A stretch of DNA of 64,000 nt, from NCBI RefSeq assembly GCF_027706845.1, contig NZ_JAQGCZ010000002.1:496001-560000 (forward strand), given 5' to 3'. Shown here in pieces: positions 31,222 to 42,137 of this stretch; position 1 is the stretch's first letter; the number at the start of each line of letters is the position of its first letter. Under the pieces are notes generated by a model. That model worked only from the letters and a program-made list of their open reading frames with translations. It searched no databases and was not told where the DNA came from. This DNA comes from Mycolicibacterium sp. BiH015 (GTDB taxonomy: Bacteria > Actinomycetota > Actinomycetes > Mycobacteriales > Mycobacteriaceae). Made by a program: the position numbers and the translations under genes.

Positions 31222-32172
31222 GTGCAGATACCCGGTCTCTTCAAGAAGCTCGACCCTCGGCAACGGCGTTCACGGGTCAACCCCGACGGCACGATGTCGT
31301 TGGTCGATCACCTCACCGAACTGCGTACTCGGCTGTTGATCGCCGTCCTCGCCGTTCTGGCGACCACGATTCTGGGATTCCTGTGGTACAGCCACGGGTT
31401 CCTCGGGCTGCCCAGCCTCGGTGACTGGTTGCGTGGACCCTACTGCGCACTGCCTGACTCGGCGCGCGCGTCGATCACCCCCGACGGTGAGTGCCGACTG
31501 TTGGCCACCGCGCCGTTCGACCAGTTCATGCTGCGCCTGAAGGTCGGCATGACCGCCGGCGTCGTGCTGGCCTGCCCCGTCTGGCTTTATCAGTTGTGGG
31601 CATTCATCACGCCGGGCCTCTACGCCAAGGAGCGCCGCTTCGCCGTCGCGTTCGTCATGGTCGGGGCCGTGCTCTTCGTCGCGGGCGCGATCCTGGCCTA
31701 CGTGGTGCTGTCCAAGGCGCTGAGTTTCCTGTTGACCGTGGGCAGCGACGTCCAGGTCACCGCACTGTCCGGCGACCAGTATTTCGGCTTCCTGATCAAC
31801 CTGCTGCTGGTGTTCGGCATCAGCTTCGAGTTCCCGCTGCTGATCATCATGCTCAATCTGGTCGGCATCCTCACCTACGAGCGTCTGAAGGCCTGGCGCC
31901 GCGGCCTGATCATGGGTCTCTTCGTCTTCTGCGCGTTCGTCACTCCTGGCTCGGATCCGTTCTCGATGCTGGCTCTCGCGCTCGCCATGACCCTGCTGAT
32001 GGAGATCGCCATCCAGATCGCGCGGATCAGCGACAGGCGCAAGGCGCGCCGCGCGGCCCTCGACGACATTCCCGACGACCAGGCAGCGTCGATCGGAAGC
32101 GTGGAGCCGATCGAGGCGCCCACCGCGGTGCCGACTCCGTCGCGACTTGTGGTCGATGACGACGCGACCTGA
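31222..32172 (+). CDS. tatC: Twin-arginine translocase subunit TatC
   Basis: A 316-residue membrane protein with six helices. It carries the family blocks [38 protein letters not shown] and [15 protein letters not shown]. It binds the twin-arginine signal peptide and recruits TatA. The long hydrophilic C-terminal tail (about 45 residues) is typical of actinobacteria. The start is a GTG 72 bases after tatA. The 3' end overlaps helY by 17 bases. Confidence 0.95.
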   Translation: MQIPGLFKKLDPRQRRSRVNPDGTMSLVDHLTELRTRLLIAVLAVLATTILGFLWYSHGFLGLPSLGDWLRGPYCALPDSARASITPDGECRLLATAPFDQFMLRLKVGMTAGVVLACPVWLYQLWAFITPGLYAKERRFAVAFVMVGAVLFVAGAILAYVVLSKALSFLLTVGSDVQVTALSGDQYFGFLINLLLVFGISFEFPLLIIMLNLVGILTYERLKAWRRGLIMGLFVFCAFVTPGSDPFSMLALALAMTLLMEIAIQIARISDRRKARRAALDDIPDDQAASIGSVEPIEAPTAVPTPSRLVVDDDAT

Positions 32173-34936
32173 GCCAACAGCCGGGGCGGCGCCCCTGTCC
32201 GACTCCGTCGCGGCTTTCGCCGCGCTACTGCCTTTCGAGCTGGACGGATTCCAGCGCCGTGCCTGCGAGGCGCTCGCCCAGGGGCACGGCGTGCTGGTGT
32301 GCGCCCCCACCGGCGCGGGCAAGACCGTGGTCGGTGAGTTCGCCGTCCACCTGGCGCTGGCGGCAGGCCGAAAGTGCTTCTACACCACACCGATCAAGGC
32401 GCTGAGCAACCAGAAGCACAACGATCTGGTGCGCCGGTACGGACCGCAGCGTATCGGTCTGCTCACCGGCGATCAGGTGATCAACGGCGACGCCGACGTC
32501 GTGGTGATGACCACCGAAGTGCTTCGCAACATGCTTTATGCGGATTCCCCTGCGCTGCAGGGGCTTTCCTACGTGGTCATGGACGAGGTGCATTTCCTGG
32601 CCGACCGGATGCGCGGCGCCGTGTGGGAAGAGGTGATCCTGCATCTGTCCGAGGACGTGCGGCTGGTCAGCCTTTCGGCGACGGTGAGCAATGCCGAAGA
32701 GTTCGGCGGCTGGATCAAGGCGGTGCGCGGCGACACCACGGTCGTGGTCGACGAGCATCGACCCGTCCCGCTGTGGCAGCACGTCATGGTCGGCAAGCGG
32801 TTGCTCGACCTGTTCGACTACCGTGCCTCGGGGCCGGCGGGACGCAACCTGCTCGTCGACCCGCAACTGTTGCGCCACATCGCCCATCGGCGCGAAGCGG
32901 AGCGGCTTGTCGACTGGCAGCCACGCGGTCGCGGCAGACCCGGCCGTCAACCCAGCCTCTATCGCACCCCGGGCCGGCCTGAAGTCATCAATGTGCTGGC
33001 CCAGGACGAACTGCTGCCCGCGATCACCTTCATCTTCTCCCGCGCCGGCTGCGACGCCGCAGTCAAGCAGTGTCTGCGTTCGTCGCTGCGGCTCACCACC
33101 AACGAGGAACGGGCTCGCATCGCCGAGATCGTCGACCGGCGCACCGCAGATCTCGACGACGCCGATCTGATCGTGCTGGACTACCACGAATGGCGTGAGG
33201 GGCTGCTGCGCGGGCTGGCCGCTCACCACGCGGGTATGCTGCCGACCTTCCGTCACACCGTCGAAGAGCTCTTCACCGCAGGCTTGGTCAAGGCCGTATT
33301 CGCTACGGAGACACTGGCTTTGGGTATCAACATGCCTGCCCGCACCGTGGTGCTGGAACGTCTCGTCAAGTACAACGGCGAGCAGCACCTGCCGTTGACG
33401 CCGGGGGAGTACACCCAGCTCACCGGCCGCGCGGGGCGGCGAGGGATCGATGTCGAAGGCCATGCCGTGGTGCTGTGGAATCCGGACGTCGACCCCGCCG
33501 AGGTCGCCGGGCTTGCGTCCACGCGCACCTTCCCGCTTCGCAGCTCGTTCGCCCCGACCTACAACATGACCATCAACCTGGTCCACCAGATGGGGCCCGA
33601 GCAGGCGCACCGGCTGTTGGAGCGCTCCTTTGCGCAATATCAGGCCGATCGGTCGGTGACGGGCCTGGTGCGCGGAGTCGAGCGCGGCGAACGCATGCTG
33701 GGCGAGATCGCGGCCGAATTGGGCGGCACGGACGGCGAGGACCCGGCCATCCTCGACTACGCGCGGCTGCGGGCCCAGATTTCCGAGCGGGAGCGCGCGC
33801 AGTCCCGGGCGTCGCGGCTGCAGCGCCGGCAGGCCACCAACGACGCGCTGGCTGCGCTGAAGCGTGGCGACATCATCACCATGCACGGCAAGCGCGGTGG
33901 ACTCGCCGTGGTACTCGAACCGTCCCGCGATGACGAGGACCCGCGCCCGCTGGTGCTCTCCGAACACCGGTGGGCAGGTCGTATCTCGTCGGCCGACTAC
34001 TCGGGTGCGACCGGGCCGATCGGCAGGATGACGCTGCCCAAACGCGTCGAGCACCGCAACCCGCGGGCCCGGCGTGACATGGCATCCGCGCTACGTTCGG
34101 CCGCGGCCGGTTTGGACGTCCCGTCGGCGCGGGGGCGCCGCAGCGGCCCGCCGCCCGACCAGGACGTCGATCCGGAGCTTGCCGCGCTGCGCGATCGGAT
34201 GCGCGCCCACCGCGCCCATGGCCTGCCGAACAGGGAAGAGCAGGTCCGCAGTGCCGAGCGCTTCCTGCGGCTGGAACGCGACAACGAGCAGCTTCGCAAG
34301 AAGATCGCTGCGGCGACGAACTCGTTGGCCCACACGTTCGACCGGATCGTGGTGCTGCTGACCGAACGGGGGTTCATCGCGACCCTCGACGGGGACACGC
34401 CCACTGTCACCGAGGACGGCAGGCTGCTCGCCCGCATCTACAGCGAGAGCGATCTGCTGGTCGCCGAGTGCCTGCGGGCAGGCGTGTGGGACGAGTTGGA
34501 CGCGGCCGAGCTGGCGGCCGCGCTGTCGTCGGTGCTCTACGAATCGCGCCGCGACGGCCGCGGACCCGGCGACGGGTCCGAGATCCCGACGGGCCGGCTG
34601 CGCCGCGCACTCAACCAGACGCGTCGCCTGTGGGCGGAGCTGCGATCCGACGAACAGCGGCATCGCATCACGCCGAGCCGCGAACCCGACGACGGCTTCG
34701 TCGCGGCCGTCTACCGGTGGGCCAGCACCGGCGATCTGATCACGGCGCTGGCGGCCAGCGACATCGCGGGCACCGGTTCGTCCATGTCGGCGGGCGACTT
34801 CGTCCGGTGGTGCCGGCAGGTGCTCGATCTCGCCGACCAGGTGCGCAACGCGGCACCGTCGCCGGCTTTGCGAGCGACGGCGAAACGCGCGATCAACGAC
34901 GTTCGGCGCGGCGTCGTAGCTGTTGATGCCGGGTAG
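32156..34936 (+). CDS. helY: DEVH-box RNA helicase HelY
   Basis: A 926-residue Ski2/Mtr4-like superfamily 2 helicase, equivalent to Mtb Rv2092c. Motif I is APTGAGKT, motif II DEVH ([13 protein letters not shown]), motif [15 protein letters not shown] and motif [18 protein letters not shown]-type C-terminal domain ends the protein. It is expected to unwind structured RNA during turnover. The ATG at 32156 lies within the last codons of tatC, so the two are probably co-translated. Confidence 0.92.
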   Translation: MTTRPEPTAGAAPLSDSVAAFAALLPFELDGFQRRACEALAQGHGVLVCAPTGAGKTVVGEFAVHLALAAGRKCFYTTPIKALSNQKHNDLVRRYGPQRIGLLTGDQVINGDADVVVMTTEVLRNMLYADSPALQGLSYVVMDEVHFLADRMRGAVWEEVILHLSEDVRLVSLSATVSNAEEFGGWIKAVRGDTTVVVDEHRPVPLWQHVMVGKRLLDLFDYRASGPAGRNLLVDPQLLRHIAHRREAERLVDWQPRGRGRPGRQPSLYRTPGRPEVINVLAQDELLPAITFIFSRAGCDAAVKQCLRSSLRLTTNEERARIAEIVDRRTADLDDADLIVLDYHEWREGLLRGLAAHHAGMLPTFRHTVEELFTAGLVKAVFATETLALGINMPARTVVLERLVKYNGEQHLPLTPGEYTQLTGRAGRRGIDVEGHAVVLWNPDVDPAEVAGLASTRTFPLRSSFAPTYNMTINLVHQMGPEQAHRLLERSFAQYQADRSVTGLVRGVERGERMLGEIAAELGGTDGEDPAILDYARLRAQISERERAQSRASRLQRRQATNDALAALKRGDIITMHGKRGGLAVVLEPSRDDEDPRPLVLSEHRWAGRISSADYSGATGPIGRMTLPKRVEHRNPRARRDMASALRSAAAGLDVPSARGRRSGPPPDQDVDPELAALRDRMRAHRAHGLPNREEQVRSAERFLRLERDNEQLRKKIAAATNSLAHTFDRIVVLLTERGFIATLDGDTPTVTEDGRLLARIYSESDLLVAECLRAGVWDELDAAELAAALSSVLYESRRDGRGPGDGSEIPTGRLRRALNQTRRLWAELRSDEQRHRITPSREPDDGFVAAVYRWASTGDLITALAASDIAGTGSSMSAGDFVRWCRQVLDLADQVRNAAPSPALRATAKRAINDVRRGVVAVDAG

Positions 34937-34983
34937 TGTGTGGTGCCAGCAGGCATGCCAGACGCGTTTGACCAAGGAGAGAA

Positions 34984-35748
34984 ATGAGCGGACCGCAGGG
35001 ATCTGATCCGACGCAGCCGTGGCCGGGTCAGCAGCCTGACCAGGGAGCGGACCAGCCGGCGGCCGATCAGACGGCCAATCAGGGCTGGCAGCCGCCGAGC
35101 ACCGAACAGCAGCCCGCTTGGCAGCAACCGCCGGCCTACACGCCGCAGCAGTACCCGCAGTATCAACAGCCGACGCAGCCGCCCACCTACTCGCCGCAGC
35201 AGTACCCCCAGGACCAGTACGGCCAGCAGCCCACTCAATACGATCCGTCGGCTTACCCGCCGCCCGGTCAGTACAGCCAGCCCGGCGGCTACCCGCAGCA
35301 GTACGGTCAGCAGGGCGCCTACGGCCAGCAACCTCCCCAGTACGGGCAGCAGCCCGGTCATTACGGCCAGTACCCGGGATTCCAGCAGCCCGGCTCCGAA
35401 GAGGGCTCGAAGAAGTCGCTGGCTTTGATCGGTGGTGTCGTCGGCGGCCTCGTGTTACTCATCGTCATCGTCGTGGCCGTGCTGGGCTTCTGGAAGCCCG
35501 GTTTCTTCGTGACCACCAAGCTCGACGTCAACGCCGCGCAGAGCGGTGTCGAGCAGATCCTCACCGACGAGACCAACGGCTACGGCGCCAAGAACGTCAA
35601 CGACGTGAGGTGCAACAACGGGGTCAGCCCTGAGGTGAAGAAGGGTGACACCTTCACCTGCGAGGTCAGCATCGACGGCACGAAGCGCCAGGTCACCGTC
35701 ACGTTCCAGGACGACGACGGCACCTACGAGGTGGGCAGGCCCAAGTAG
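34984..35748 (+). CDS. Gln/Pro/Tyr-rich membrane protein with DUF4333 domain
   Basis: A 254-residue protein in the position of Mtb Rv2091c. The first 140 residues are low complexity (repeats of QQ, PQY, GQQP). A single transmembrane helix follows (about 150-172, [24 protein letters not shown]). An extracellular DUF4333 domain then carries two cysteines (VRCNNG and FTCEV) that probably form a disulphide. It is likely a cell-envelope protein of unknown function. AAGGAGAG precedes the ATG. It converges with the exonuclease gene. Confidence 0.85.
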   Translation: MSGPQGSDPTQPWPGQQPDQGADQPAADQTANQGWQPPSTEQQPAWQQPPAYTPQQYPQYQQPTQPPTYSPQQYPQDQYGQQPTQYDPSAYPPPGQYSQPGGYPQQYGQQGAYGQQPPQYGQQPGHYGQYPGFQQPGSEEGSKKSLALIGGVVGGLVLLIVIVVAVLGFWKPGFFVTTKLDVNAAQSGVEQILTDETNGYGAKNVNDVRCNNGVSPEVKKGDTFTCEVSIDGTKRQVTVTFQDDDGTYEVGRPK

Positions 35749-35761
35749 GGGGTCGGTTCGG

Positions 35762-36736
35762 TCAGAGCTGGTCCAGGGCGGCCTGGAGTCGTCCGATCGA
35801 CGACGACACGCCGTAGCGCTCCGCCAGTTCGGCGACTTTGCGGGGATGCCGGGCGGCCAGGGGCAGCGTGTCGCCGTCTGTCGACCAATCGATGTCGGCG
35901 TCGGTGGCCACGCGAACCACGGGGCCCGCTTTCTCGATGTAGTCGCTGGCTGCGAGCAGCTTGTTCCGGTGCGCCTTCGACATCTTCGACCTTGGGTCCT
36001 GTGCGGCGGCGATGATGCCCTCCAGTGACCCGTGCTGGGCCAGCAGGGTCGCGGCGGTTTTCTCTCCGATGCCCGGGACGCCGGGAAGCCCGTCGGACGG
36101 GTCACCGCGCAACAGCGCGAGTTCGACGTAGGCCGGTCCGGCGCGGTCGAGGGGCACCCCGTAGGCGTCGGCCACTTCCCCCGGGCCCCATTTGACCGCC
36201 TTGGCGAGTCCCTTGCCCAGGTAGAGGACCCGGACAGGGACGGGTTCGTCGCGAACGAGCTGCAACAGATCACGGTCACCGCTGACGACGACCACCGGAT
36301 CGCGTTGCTCTGTGCTGGCCAGCGTGCCGAGGACGTCGTCGGCTTCGCAATGCGGCGCCCCCGCTGTCGGGATCCCGAACGCATCGAGGATCTCCATGAT
36401 CATGTCGACCTGAGGGGTCAGGTCGTCGGGGACTTCCTCGACGTCGGGGTCGGCGCCCGGCGTCTCCTCGACCACACGGTGCGCCTTGTAGGACGGGATG
36501 AGGTCGACCCGCCACTGCGGACGCCAGTCGTCGTCGCGGCACACCACCAGGCGGTGGGGCCGCTCCCGGGTGATGACGGTGGCGACGGCGTCGAGGAACC
36601 CCCGCAGCGCGTTGACGGGGCGGCCGTCCGGAGCCGTGATCGAAGACGGGACACCGAAGTACGAGCGGAACCACATGCTTGCTCCATCGAGCAGGACCAG
36701 GGGGGTTTGTTCGGACGCGCGGGCCATGCGGGCCAT
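35762..36736 (-). CDS. 5'-3' exonuclease (PolI N-domain type)
   Basis: A 324-residue stand-alone flap-type exonuclease, like Mtb Rv2090. It carries [21 protein letters not shown], the acidic metal site [22 protein letters not shown], and the helix-hairpin-helix [14 protein letters not shown]. It acts on 5' ends or flaps, such as RNA primers, alongside the polymerase I domain. [10 protein letters not shown] offers two possible start codons three residues apart. It is divergent from pepE; the intergenic region contains a long palindrome. Confidence 0.88.
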   Translation of the reverse strand: MARMARASEQTPLVLLDGASMWFRSYFGVPSSITAPDGRPVNALRGFLDAVATVITRERPHRLVVCRDDDWRPQWRVDLIPSYKAHRVVEETPGADPDVEEVPDDLTPQVDMIMEILDAFGIPTAGAPHCEADDVLGTLASTEQRDPVVVVSGDRDLLQLVRDEPVPVRVLYLGKGLAKAVKWGPGEVADAYGVPLDRAGPAYVELALLRGDPSDGLPGVPGIGEKTAATLLAQHGSLEGIIAAAQDPRSKMSKAHRNKLLAASDYIEKAGPVVRVATDADIDWSTDGDTLPLAARHPRKVAELAERYGVSSSIGRLQAALDQL

Positions 36737-36753
36737 CCTGCCAGGTGACTTTT

Positions 36754-36819
36754 CCCGCGAGCAGACACGAACTCGCAGTCGTCGGGGGTGATTTGCACGA
36801 CTTTGCGTCTGCTCGCGGG
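36754..36819. repeat. Intergenic palindrome with 13-bp perfect arms
   Basis: CCCGCGAGCAGAC (36754-36766) and its exact complement (36807-36819) enclose 40 bases that hold an inner AGTCGT/ACGACT pair. It lies between two divergent genes, so it cannot be a simple terminator. Copies of this GCGAGCAGAC type are, as I recall, common between mycobacterial genes. Confidence 0.65.
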
Positions 36820-36836
36820 CGGAGCGGACTGGCGAT

Positions 36837-36842
36837 TAGCCT
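36837..36842 (+). promoter_or_regulatory. -10 box for leaderless pepE mRNA
   Basis: TAGCCT lies seven bases before the pepE ATG, the leaderless arrangement. Confidence 0.55.
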
Positions 36843-36849
36843 GAACGGC

Positions 36850-37980
36850 ATGACGGGCGCCCGATTCGACGACGAGGTATACGCACGACGGCTGCGCGCC
36901 GCGGCTGCGGGAGCAGCTGACGCGGGTCTGGCCGGGCTCGTCATCACTCCCGGCTACGACCTGCGCTACCTGACCGGGTCGCGGGCGCAAACCTTCGAGC
37001 GTCTGACGGCTCTCGTGCTGCCCGCGCAGGGGGACCCGACGATCGTCGTGCCACGGCTCGAGCTGGCGGCACTGAAGGAGTCGGCAGTCGCCGAACTGGG
37101 TGTGGCGGTGCTGGATTGGGTGGACGGCGACAATCCGTACCGCCTGGTGGCGGATGCCCTGACAGGCGACGCCCCGCACCAGGTGGCGGTGACGGACTCG
37201 ATGCCTGCACTGCACCTGCTCCCGCTCGCCGACGTTCTCGGCGTGGTGCCGGTGCTGGCCACCGACGTGCTGCGCACGCTTCGGATGATCAAGGATCCCG
37301 CCGAGATCGACGCGCTTCGCAAGGCCGGCGCGGCGATCGACCGTGTCCACGAGCGGGTGCCCGAATTCCTGGTGCCGGGCCGCACCGAAGCCGACGTCGC
37401 CGCCGATATCGCCGAAGCCATTGTCGCCGAAGGTCATTCGGAGGTTGCGTTCATCATTGTCGGGTCCGGCCCCCACGGCGCGGACCCCCACCACGAGTGT
37501 TCGGACCGCGAACTGCGGATCGGCGACATCGTCGTCGTCGACATCGGCGGCCCGTACGACCCCGGATACAACTCCGACTCGACGCGCACCTACAGCATCG
37601 GCGAACCCGATCCAGAGGTGGCGCGCCGGTACGCCGTGCTGCAGCGGGCCCAGCGCGCCGCTGTCGAAGCGGTGCGGCCGGGGGTGACCGCGGAGCAGAT
37701 CGACGCCGCCGCGCGCGATGTGCTCGCCGAGGAGGGCCTCGGCGAGGCCTTCGTCCACCGCACCGGGCACGGAATCGGGTTGTCCGTACACGAGGAGCCC
37801 TACATCGTGGCAGGTAATACGCTGCCGCTACAGGAAGGGATGGCGTTCTCGGTGGAGCCGGGCGTCTACTTTCCCGGCCAATGGGGCGCGCGGATCGAGG
37901 ACATCGTGGTCGTCACGGCCGACGGAGCGCTGTCGGTCAACAACCGGCCCCATGAACTGGTGGTGGTTCCGGTTCCTTGA
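36850..37980 (+). CDS. pepE: Xaa-Pro dipeptidase PepE (M24B)
   Basis: A 376-residue metallopeptidase that cleaves dipeptides ending in proline. The creatinase-like N-domain is followed by the pita-bread fold. The five metal ligands are visible: two Asp in VVDIGGPYDPGYNSDSTRTY, His in HRTGHGIG, and Glu in SVEPGVY and ARIEDIVVV. It matches Mtb Rv2089c in size and place. It converges with the FDOR gene ten bases downstream. Confidence 0.93.
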   Translation: MTGARFDDEVYARRLRAAAAGAADAGLAGLVITPGYDLRYLTGSRAQTFERLTALVLPAQGDPTIVVPRLELAALKESAVAELGVAVLDWVDGDNPYRLVADALTGDAPHQVAVTDSMPALHLLPLADVLGVVPVLATDVLRTLRMIKDPAEIDALRKAGAAIDRVHERVPEFLVPGRTEADVAADIAEAIVAEGHSEVAFIIVGSGPHGADPHHECSDRELRIGDIVVVDIGGPYDPGYNSDSTRTYSIGEPDPEVARRYAVLQRAQRAAVEAVRPGVTAEQIDAAARDVLAEEGLGEAFVHRTGHGIGLSVHEEPYIVAGNTLPLQEGMAFSVEPGVYFPGQWGARIEDIVVVTADGALSVNNRPHELVVVPVP

Positions 37981-37990
37981 AGCGGAACCG

Positions 37991-38404
37991 TCAGTCCTCG
38001 CCGCGGTCCAGCAGGCTCGACGAACCCAGTACGCGCTCGACACGCACTTCGATGACGACCCGCTTGGGGTTGGGACGCGGCGTCCGGTAGCGCTGCGCGT
38101 AGCGCAACTCGGCGTCGCGTACCGCCTGGATGCTGGTGTTCACGGTCGACTTGCCTTCCAGGGACAGCCACCGCGCGCCGTCGACCTGGCTGAGCACCGC
38201 GACGCCGCGTTGTTCGGCGTTGACCGCTTTCTGGGAACCGCCCGTGGTGATGACGCGGGCGATGTGGGTGGTCGGGTCGAAGGTGAACCCCACCGCCACG
38301 ACGTGCGGAGACTGATCGGAACGCAACGTGGTCAGCATCGCGAGGTGGCGTTCGGTCAGGAACGCCAGCGCGTCGTTCGTCAGTCGCGTAGTTGCCTTGG
38401 CCAT
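37991..38404 (-). CDS. FDOR-B flavoprotein (Rv2074-like)
   Basis: A 137-residue split-barrel protein almost identical in key stretches to Mtb Rv2074: [43 protein letters not shown] and [16 protein letters not shown]. Mtb Rv2074 has been described as an F420-dependent biliverdin reductase. An upstream TAGCGT eight bases before the ATG suggests a leaderless message. It is divergent from the SDR gene, which starts only 35 bases away. Confidence 0.88.
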   Translation of the reverse strand: MAKATTRLTNDALAFLTERHLAMLTTLRSDQSPHVVAVGFTFDPTTHIARVITTGGSQKAVNAEQRGVAVLSQVDGARWLSLEGKSTVNTSIQAVRDAELRYAQRYRTPRPNPKRVVIEVRVERVLGSSSLLDRGED

Positions 38405-38439
38405 CGGCGTCCACGCTAGCGCAGGAGATAATCGGCGCC

Positions 38440-39195
38440 GTGGAGGAGACGAATCGGGCCGGGGGCGCGCTGGTCGTCTTCGGCGGCCGCAGCCAGATCG
38501 GGATGGAGGTGGCGTTGCGGCTGGCAGCGGGCGCGACCGTGGTGCTGGCCGCCCGGCGGCCCGATGAGCTGGAGGCCGAGGTCGCCGCGCTGCGTCAGGC
38601 CGGCGCCTCCGCCGTGCACGCTGTCGCCTTCGACGCCGACGACCTCGCATCGCATCGGCTGCTTGTGGACGCGATCGTCGCCGACCATGGGCCGATCGGC
38701 ACCGCAGTGCTCGCCTTCGGCATCCTGGGCGACCAGGCGCGTGCCGAAACCGATGCCGCGCACGCGGCGGCGATTGCGCACACCGACTATGTGGCACAGG
38801 TCAGCCTGCTGACCGTGCTGTCCGACACGATGCGCACCGCCGGGTCGGGCTCGCTCGTCGCGTTCTCGTCGATCGCCGGTGTGCGGGCCCGCCGAGCCAA
38901 CTACGTCTACGGGTCCGCCAAGGCCGGGCTGGACGCGTTCTGCTGCGGCCTCACCGATGCGTTGCACGGCTCCGGGGTGCGCCTGCTGCTGGTCCGACCC
39001 GGATTCGTCGTCGGCCGGATGACCGAGGGTATGTCGCCGGCCCCGCTGTCGAGCACACCCGACCAGGTGGCCGACGCGACAGTGCGGGCCCTGCGCCGGG
39101 GGCGCAGCAAGGTGTGGATCCCACGATCGCTGGCCGCGCTGGCTTTTGCGTTCCGGCTGACGCCGCGGTGGCTGTGGCGGAGGTTGCCGAGGTGA
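38440..39195 (+). CDS. Short-chain dehydrogenase/reductase (Rv2073c-like)
   Basis: A 251-residue SDR. The cofactor site is [14 protein letters not shown], a variant of TGxxxGxG. The catalytic set is Ser in [10 protein letters not shown] and YVYGSAKAG (Tyr-x-x-x-Lys). It resembles the decaprenyl-phosphoryl ribose epimerase (DprE2) branch, but the substrate is unknown. The GTG at 38440 follows GATAAT by seven bases, a near-perfect -10 in leaderless spacing. The stop overlaps the cobL GTG by four bases, so it is co-transcribed with a cobalamin gene. Confidence 0.85.
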   Translation: MEETNRAGGALVVFGGRSQIGMEVALRLAAGATVVLAARRPDELEAEVAALRQAGASAVHAVAFDADDLASHRLLVDAIVADHGPIGTAVLAFGILGDQARAETDAAHAAAIAHTDYVAQVSLLTVLSDTMRTAGSGSLVAFSSIAGVRARRANYVYGSAKAGLDAFCCGLTDALHGSGVRLLLVRPGFVVGRMTEGMSPAPLSSTPDQVADATVRALRRGRSKVWIPRSLAALAFAFRLTPRWLWRRLPR

Positions 39196-40382
39196 GCATA
39201 GTCGTCGTTGGTATCGGAGCCGACGGCATGCCCGGGCTCCCCGAAGCATCGAAGGCCGAATTACGGAGAGCGACGGTCGTTTACGGGTCTCGGCGGCAGC
39301 TCGATCTGCTCGACGATTCGGTGACCGCGTCGCGGCGGACCTGGCCGAGTCCGCTCATCAGCGCGCTGCACTCGATGCTCGACGGTGTGGACGGTGACGT
39401 GCACGTGGTGGCCAGCGGTGACCCGTTGCTGCACGGGATCGGGAACACCCTGATTCGGATCCACGGTGCGGACAACGTCGCGGTTCTGCCGCACGTGTCC
39501 TCGGTGACGTTGGCCTGCTCGCGGGTCGGGTGGTCGGTGCAGGACACCGAGATCATCAGCCTGGTCTGGCACCCGCCGCATACCGCGGTCCGCCGCGGCG
39601 GTCAGGCGATCGTGCTGTCGAGAGACGGGGCGACGCCGGCCGAGTTGGCACGGCTGCTCACCGACACCGGCCGCGGTGACTCCGAGCTCACGATCCTCGA
39701 ACAGCTCGGCGGCCCAGCCGAATTGATGCGCAAGTCGACCGCACGGGAGTGGGCTGCCCGGCCGCCAGGGGACGTCGATGACCTGAACGTGATGGCCGTG
39801 CGGTACCTGCCCGACGAACGCCGGTTCGGCAGCCTGCCCGACGACATGTTCGCCCACGACAACCAGATCACCAAGCAGGCGATCCGCGCGGCGACGCTGG
39901 CGGCACTGGCGCCCAGACCCGGCGAACTGCTCTGGGACGTCGGTGCGGGGTCGGGCAGCGTCTCGATCGAGTGGTGCCTCAGCGGCTCGGGATGCCGAGC
40001 GATCGCGTTCGAACGCGACGAGACCCGCCGCGCGCGAATTGTGGAGAATGCCCGAAATTTCGGTGTCCGGGTGGAGGTGATGGACGACGCGCCGAGGTCG
40101 CTGGAGAATGCGGCACTGCCGGCCGTCATCTTCGTCGGTGGCGGCATCAGTCAGGCGGGCATGCTCGAGGCGTGCTGGCAAAGGCTGCCGCCCGGCGGTC
40201 GGCTGGTTGCCAACGCCGTCACAGTGGAGTCGGAAGCTGTTCTAGCGCAGTGGTATTCGCGTGAAGGAGGTGAGCTGCGGCGCTTCCAGCACTACCGCGG
40301 CGAAGCGGTGGGCTCCTTCACGGGCTGGCGCGCCGCCATGCCCGTCACGCAGTGGGCTGTGACGAAGCCTCGTACGACCTGA
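39192..40382 (+). CDS. cobL: Precorrin-6Y C5,15-methyltransferase (decarboxylating) CobL
   Basis: A 396-residue bifunctional enzyme of the aerobic cobalamin pathway. It methylates C5 and C15 and decarboxylates the C12 acetate of precorrin-6B. The N-terminal CbiE-type half has VVVGIGADGMPGL and VVASGDPLLHGIG. The C-terminal CbiT-type half has the SAM motif WDVGAGSGSVSIEW. It starts at a GTG overlapping the SDR stop. Its last 38 bases overlap the antiparallel phosphotransferase gene. It corresponds to Mtb Rv2072c. Confidence 0.93.
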   Translation: MSIVVVGIGADGMPGLPEASKAELRRATVVYGSRRQLDLLDDSVTASRRTWPSPLISALHSMLDGVDGDVHVVASGDPLLHGIGNTLIRIHGADNVAVLPHVSSVTLACSRVGWSVQDTEIISLVWHPPHTAVRRGGQAIVLSRDGATPAELARLLTDTGRGDSELTILEQLGGPAELMRKSTAREWAARPPGDVDDLNVMAVRYLPDERRFGSLPDDMFAHDNQITKQAIRAATLAALAPRPGELLWDVGAGSGSVSIEWCLSGSGCRAIAFERDETRRARIVENARNFGVRVEVMDDAPRSLENAALPAVIFVGGGISQAGMLEACWQRLPPGGRLVANAVTVESEAVLAQWYSREGGELRRFQHYRGEAVGSFTGWRAAMPVTQWAVTKPRTT

Positions 40383-41430
40383 CCAGGTCGATCGCGTCCA
40401 GTTCCCGGATCGCGTGACAGCCGCGGCGCAGCATTGTCAGCACCATCTCGTCGCCACGCTCGGTGGAGGCTGCGAACGCGAAACCCAGGACGGTGATCAG
40501 CGGTGCCTGGAATACACCCAGACGATAGTCCTGCCAACAGGTTTCGATGTCGTAGTCGGTGATGCCATGCGTGAGCAGCGCGGCGTGGTAGCGCTCGACC
40601 AGTTCGCGCTCCACGGCGGCACGGTCTTCCGGTGCGAGGCTGGTCGCGGTGAAGTAGGTGAGATCGCGGGCAGGCAGGCCGATTCCCATCGTCTGCCAGT
40701 CCACCACGGTGACCCGGGTACGGTCCGGGTCGTAGAGCAGGTTGTCCAGGCGGTAGTCGCCGTGCATCAGCGAGAACCGGTCGGGCTCGGCCATCAGCCA
40801 CGGCGTCACCAGGCTCATCGAAGTGAGCAACGTATCACGGTCCTCGCCGCTGACCGAGCCTCCGAGCTTCTCGAGGGTGATGTCGGCCGCCATCACCGCG
40901 ACGTCTCCCATGCCTTTGGCTGCAGCCTCGTCTCCCGGTTTGGGCATCACGATCGACGGGAGGTCGAAGAATCGACGGTCCCCCCAGCTGGGCCCGTGCA
41001 GTCCGGCCAGCGCCTCGACGGCCAGCATCGCCTCGGCGGAGGTGCAACCGGCGATCTGGTCGCCCTGCTCCGCCGGGGCCATGTCAGCCAGAATGAGCAC
41101 GAAATCAGTTCCGTCGGCGGAGATCTCACTGTGGTAGCAGCTCGGCACCGGGATCGCCACCTCGGTGGTCACCGCCGAGTAGAACTCGACCTCGGACAGA
41201 TAGCCGAGTGCCACCCTCTCACGCACCGTGTCGTCCTGTGCGGGCAGCTTCACCGCGAAAGTCTCGGGCGGGGTGAGGGATTGTGCTGCCCCGTACCGTG
41301 CGGACACCCGGTAGGTCGCCCCGGTCTGCCCGGTGCCGATGCTCGTCACCTCGACGTCGCTGACGTCGACGCCCAGGGTTGCGCCCAGCCACTGCGGGGT
41401 GATGTCTTCAGGGGTGCGGGGGATGGTCAC
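40345..41430 (-). CDS. Aminoglycoside phosphotransferase-family kinase
   Basis: A 361-residue APH/EcKinase-like protein. The nucleotide-binding lysine lies in FAVKLP, the catalytic loop is HGDYRLDNLLYD, and the metal motif is VVDWQ. Many such mycobacterial proteins act on small metabolites rather than antibiotics, so resistance should not be assumed. The GTG has AAAGGCG upstream and lies ten bases after the TetR stop, so the regulator and kinase form an operon. They sit between cob genes, where Mtb has cobM and cobK. Confidence 0.8.
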   Translation of the reverse strand: MTIPRTPEDITPQWLGATLGVDVSDVEVTSIGTGQTGATYRVSARYGAAQSLTPPETFAVKLPAQDDTVRERVALGYLSEVEFYSAVTTEVAIPVPSCYHSEISADGTDFVLILADMAPAEQGDQIAGCTSAEAMLAVEALAGLHGPSWGDRRFFDLPSIVMPKPGDEAAAKGMGDVAVMAADITLEKLGGSVSGEDRDTLLTSMSLVTPWLMAEPDRFSLMHGDYRLDNLLYDPDRTRVTVVDWQTMGIGLPARDLTYFTATSLAPEDRAAVERELVERYHAALLTHGITDYDIETCWQDYRLGVFQAPLITVLGFAFAASTERGDEMVLTMLRRGCHAIRELDAIDLVRSYEASSQPTA

Positions 41431-41440
41431 TGATCGCCTT

Positions 41441-42076
41441 TCAGTTCACGCCTTCGTTGGCGAAAATCGTTCGCAGCCAGATCGTCTCGGCTCCGGCGAG
41501 GAGTTCGTCGCGGGTAAGCCGGCCGCCCAGGGTGTAGCGCTCCATCAACCGATCGTTGAATTCCAGCAGCATGCTTGCGATGACCTCGGCAGCAGGTCCC
41601 TCCGGAGCCTGGCCGGCTGCCCGCTCCGCGGAGATCATGCCTGCGACCGACGCCACAAACGAGTCGCGGGCGTCGTCCCACACCTCGCGGATCGCGGGAC
41701 TGGTGGCGCGGGCCTCCAGCATCGCCTGCAGCAGGTAGCGATGTTGGTCCACGGTGTCGAGGAGCGCAGTCAACATCGCCCGGATGCGGTCGGCCCTGGG
41801 CTGGGTGGGGTCGGTCAGTATGTCGCCGGCCAGAAACCCGTCTTCGTACATCGGCTCCAACAGTGCCGCCACGGCCGCGGCCTTGTTCTCGAAATAGAAG
41901 TAGAAGGCCGACCGGGTGACGCCAGCACGGCGCGTGACGTCGGCGATGTTCAGGGCGTCGTACCCGGCTTCGCGCAGATGGTGGTCGAGCGATTCGAGGA
42001 TCGCGACGCGCCGCAGATCACTCTTCTGCGGTTGACGTCGGTCGGTGGGCGAGCGCACCGGAAGTCCTCGCTGCAC
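41441..42076 (-). CDS. TetR-family transcriptional regulator
   Basis: A 211-residue repressor with the N-terminal helix-turn-helix AILESLDHHLREAGYDALNIADVTRRAGVTRSAFYFYFENKAA. The C-terminal ligand domain has no identifiable specificity. It is first in the TetR-phosphotransferase pair, so it probably controls itself and the kinase. It lies 61 bases downstream of cobIJ on the same strand. Confidence 0.88.
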   Translation of the reverse strand: MQRGLPVRSPTDRRQPQKSDLRRVAILESLDHHLREAGYDALNIADVTRRAGVTRSAFYFYFENKAAAVAALLEPMYEDGFLAGDILTDPTQPRADRIRAMLTALLDTVDQHRYLLQAMLEARATSPAIREVWDDARDSFVASVAGMISAERAAGQAPEGPAAEVIASMLLEFNDRLMERYTLGGRLTRDELLAGAETIWLRTIFANEGVN

Positions 42077-42137
42077 GCGCGAGGTTAACCCGCTCTTCTG
42101 ACGACTGTCAACGAAGCGCGACAGGTGTCAAAGGCCG

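Noticed and set aside
40345..41430. Antibiotic resistance gene (aminoglycoside phosphotransferase)
   Set aside because: Only the general kinase motifs are present. Mycobacteria carry many such APH-like proteins with other substrates, so a resistance call is not supported.
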